64,000 nucleotides of DNA from Megascapheus bottae (taxonomy: Eukaryota > Chordata > Mammalia > Rodentia > Geomyidae). The position numbers were made by a program, and so were the translations under genes. Position 1 is the first letter of the stretch; every line of letters begins with the position of its first letter. The stretch is from NCBI GenBank assembly GCA_024803745.1, contig JANJXV010000010.1, positions 32,261,525 to 32,325,524 of the forward strand, written 5' to 3'. The notes under the pieces are model-generated. The model saw only the letters and a program-made list of their open reading frames with translations. It was not told the origin of the DNA and did no database searches. This document shows positions 61,518 to 64,000 of this stretch, piece after piece.

Positions 61518-62930
61518 GGGATGGACAGGGGTGAGATCAGAAGTGAGTAAAATTATTGTACCTAAAAATTGCTCACCCAAAGAGTCACCAATTCTACAGG
61601 TTATGCAATTTGGAAGAGTTTTTCACTCAAATGCATCTTTTCTGCTCACTGTAGTCCATAGTATGGTGAAGATAGAGGCTTCCCAAGGAAAACCAGTGGC
61701 ACAGACAGCCATTATTCTAGAGCTACTAAAATATTAGGAGACCTATGTTTCTAAGCTTTCCGAATATGTCTCTCTCAATCTCAGGCACCACAGCTTCTGA
61801 CCCAGCCAGCTTATTTGTGAGATAGAAAATGAAATCCTTCTTCTAAATGATCTCACCAGAGTCATTGCTAAGCAGAAGGTATACCAGATATCCACCCTAA
61901 TGGAAATTAGACTATTAAGAAGTTAACTTGAAAAACCTTTCAGGAATACCCTTCCCACTTGTTAAAATTGTTATTCTTTCTCCTAGATAGTTATTTATCA
62001 ACATGTGTCATCTTTTATCTTCCTTTTGTCTAGGTCCTGAGAAGAGCATGGGATAGAATGTTATTATGCAGGGGTCCACAGTCTAAAATAGGAATGCTGA
62101 GGACTGAATGTCTTCCTTTGGCTTTTAGTTGAAGGAACATCAATATAATTATGAATGTTACAATCCTGCATGCAGAAGGGGACTTGTTACAGGTCCAAAG
62201 GCTGTTCCCTATATCCCATCCCCTCAGCTGCTATGCTCAGTGAGCATGTCATGAAGGAGGAGTATACCTCTCTCTCTCTCTCTCTCTCTCCTTCCCTTCC
62301 TCCCTCCCTCCCTCTCCAGTAGTCTGCACCAATAAGACCAAAACTATTTTGAAGTGGACTGGGAAAAGATATTTACCAATAATACATCTGACAAATCAAA
62401 TGCTTAATATCCAGTATCTACAGGGAACTCAAGAAACTAATCCCCCCTCAAACCCAACAAACTATTCACTAAATGGGCAAGGAAACTAAAGAGAGACTTA
62501 TCAAAAGAGGAGTTTAAAATGGCAGAAAAGCATATGAGAAAATGTGCATCATCTATGGTCATAAAGGAAATGCAAATAAAAATAACCCTAAAATACCACC
62601 TTACCCAACAAGAATGGCCAAGATTTTGAACTCAGACAATGACAGATGCTGGCGGGGTTGTGGAGAAAAAGGAACCTTACTATACAGCTGTTGGGATTGT
62701 AAACTAGTTCAGCCACTCTGGAGAGCAGTGTGGAGGTTTCTTAAAGAACTGAAAATTGACCTTCCCTACGATCCTGCCATACCACTTCTGGGCATCTATC
62801 CTGAACATCATAACCCAAGATATGATAAGGACACCTGCTCAGTTATGTTTATCTCTGAACTATTCAAAGGAGCCAGGCAATGGAAACAATCCAGATGCCC
62901 TATTGCAGATGAATGGATACAGAAAATGTG

Positions 62931-62931
<1 letters not shown>

Positions 62932-62972
<41 letters not shown>
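62932..62972 (+). repeat. (CA)n microsatellite inside L1
   Basis: Expansion at a GATACACAC site in the L1 ORF2 end. Confidence 0.95.
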
Positions 62973-62975
<3 letters not shown>

Positions 62976-63237
62976 GAAATTCTACATAGCCAACAGACAA
63001 GATAAAATAATGGCATTTTCAGGCAAGTGGATGAATCTAGAGTGAATCATGTTGAGTGAGACAAGTCAAGACCAAAGGATCAAAAGGCACATGGTATCCT
63101 TAATATGTGGCTATTAGATCCAAACAGTACAAAAGCGAGGACTCAATATTTCCATACTCAATGCTATGGACATGGTATTGGAAATATAAACACAACTACA
63201 TAGATGTAAAAACTTATGACTCTATAGACATAATATT

Positions 63238-63428
63238 TCTTTTGCCAGTCCTGGGCTTGAGCTCAGGGCCTGAACACTGTCCTTGGACTTTCTCAAGGCT
63301 AGAGCTCTACCACTAGAGCCTCAGCACCATTTCTGGCTTTTTCCTATGTATGTGGTACCGAGGAATCGAACCCGGGTCTTCATGCATGTTAGGCAAGCAC
63401 TCTACCACTAGGCCAAACTCCCGGCCCC
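63238..63428 (-). mobile_element. IDL-Geo dimeric SINE nested in L1
   Basis: Complete minus-orientation dimer inside the L1 3' UTR at 62.4-63.6 kb. Flanking GACATAAT occurs on both sides, a short target duplication. Confidence 0.9.
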
Positions 63429-63807
63429 ATGACATAATCTTTTATTACATAGATTAATATGTATCTATGACATACAAAGCCTCAGCCTAATTTTGATTTT
63501 GTTCTAAAATCTAAGTGCCACTGATTGTATATAGAGAAAAAAAAGGAAGGTACTTGTTACTTGACTTATATAACTGTAACCTCTCTGCGCATCATCTTAA
63601 CAATAAAATTTAAATTAAAAAAACTATTTTGATGTGGGCTTCCTTTAATCTACTTCAGTCAGGGTTTACAGAAACATAACATAAGCCACAGTGAAACATC
63701 TGAGGTAAGTACCAAAGCTAGCAGAGATGGACGGATTCTTCCTAATAGATCCTCAGCCATGCACAAAGCTGAAAAGAGACAATTGGATATTCTAATCATG
63801 AATTCTT

Positions 63808-63846
63808 TATATATATATGTGTGTGTATATATATATATATATATAC
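63808..63846 (+). repeat. (TA)n/(GT)n microsatellite
   Basis: TA-rich run near the right edge. Confidence 0.9.
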
Positions 63847-64000
63847 AGAGAGAGAGAATAAGTGTTATTATAGAGGTATGTACACTTAATAAGTTAGGCA
63901 ATGAGTACATTTCTTGTTGATTCTATTACCTCCTTCCCTTGATCTCTCCCAGTATTCCCTACCCCCAGTCCTCACACAGAAGCTATCTAGTTCATTTTCA

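Larger units (their letters stand above)
62358..63619 (+). mobile_element. 5'-truncated L1 (ORF2 end, 3' UTR) with 18-bp TSD
   Basis: ORF2 C-terminal sequence (CWRGCGEKGTLLYSCWDCKL) followed by a 3' UTR and AATAAAATTTAAATTAAAA tail. The flanks AAAACTATTTTGAAGTGG (62340-62357) and AAAACTATTTTGATGTGG (63620-63637) differ at one base. A (CA)n microsatellite has grown at 62932-62972 and an IDL-Geo SINE sits inside at 63238-63428. Different and older subfamily than the other L1s here. Confidence 0.88.

Noticed and set aside
60892..64000. Search for the ATGAG first exon and ISRE of the IFIT1-like gene on the minus strand
   Set aside because: An ATGAG occurs near 61257 but lacks a GT donor after it; no ISRE consensus nearby. 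Exon 1 is probably beyond the window.

Overview
This window is nuclear DNA of a placental mammal, most likely a rodent of the superfamily Geomyoidea (kangaroo rats, pocket mice, pocket gophers). The genes are spliced vertebrate genes in the conserved LIPA - IFIT order. The dominant SINE is a dimer: a left tRNA-Ala/ID-like monomer joined to a right monomer that matches the published description of the geomyoid IDL-Geo SINE. A second SINE carries the same right monomer behind a B1/Alu-like head. The species assignment is inference from repeats, not from a search.

Positions 1 to about 20.8 kb hold LIPA (lysosomal acid lipase) on the minus strand. A CpG-island promoter and non-coding exon 1 lie near 20.66 kb. 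Coding exons 2 to 8 were each placed to the base from splice sites and reading frame: 18752-18862, 16780-16897, 8407-8605, 7330-7439, 5764-5900, 3460-3606 and 2240-2311. They join in frame to 298 codons, the length expected up to the exon 8/9 boundary of the 399-residue human enzyme. The last two exons lie beyond the left edge. The introns are filled with SINEs, old L1 pieces, a Tigger-family relic and microsatellites.

From about 21 to 39 kb I find no supported gene. The stretch holds SINEs and two L1 insertions with perfect 15-bp target duplications, one of them with a twin-priming inversion. It also holds long polypurine tracts.

From about 39 to 61 kb lies the interferon-induced IFIT cluster. 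IFIT2 (plus strand) has exon 1 at 39.4 kb with ISRE and TATA box, and its coding exon 2 at 41.89-43.23 kb. IFIT3 (plus strand) has exon 1 at 50.1 kb with tandem ISREs and exon 2 at 54.66-56.09 kb. An IFIT1/IFIT1B-like gene lies on the minus strand (exon 2 at 59.47-60.87 kb), facing IFIT3 tail to tail; its first exon is not found and probably lies past the right edge. All three coding exons are open and look functional. The products are TPR proteins of the type I interferon response. IFIT1-class proteins bind 5' ends of foreign RNA, IFIT3 stabilises IFIT1 through a C-terminal YxxxL contact, and IFIT2 binds AU-rich RNA. LIPA shares the neighbourhood by ancient synteny; its job (lysosomal lipid hydrolysis) is separate.

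I found no novel gene system. The less expected structures are a 144-bp inverted repeat between IFIT2 and IFIT3, an L1 that split an older SINE inside the IFIT3 intron, a candidate solo LTR just upstream of the IFIT3 ISREs, substitutions at cap-pocket positions of the IFIT1-like protein, and loss of several N-glycosylation sequons in LIPA.
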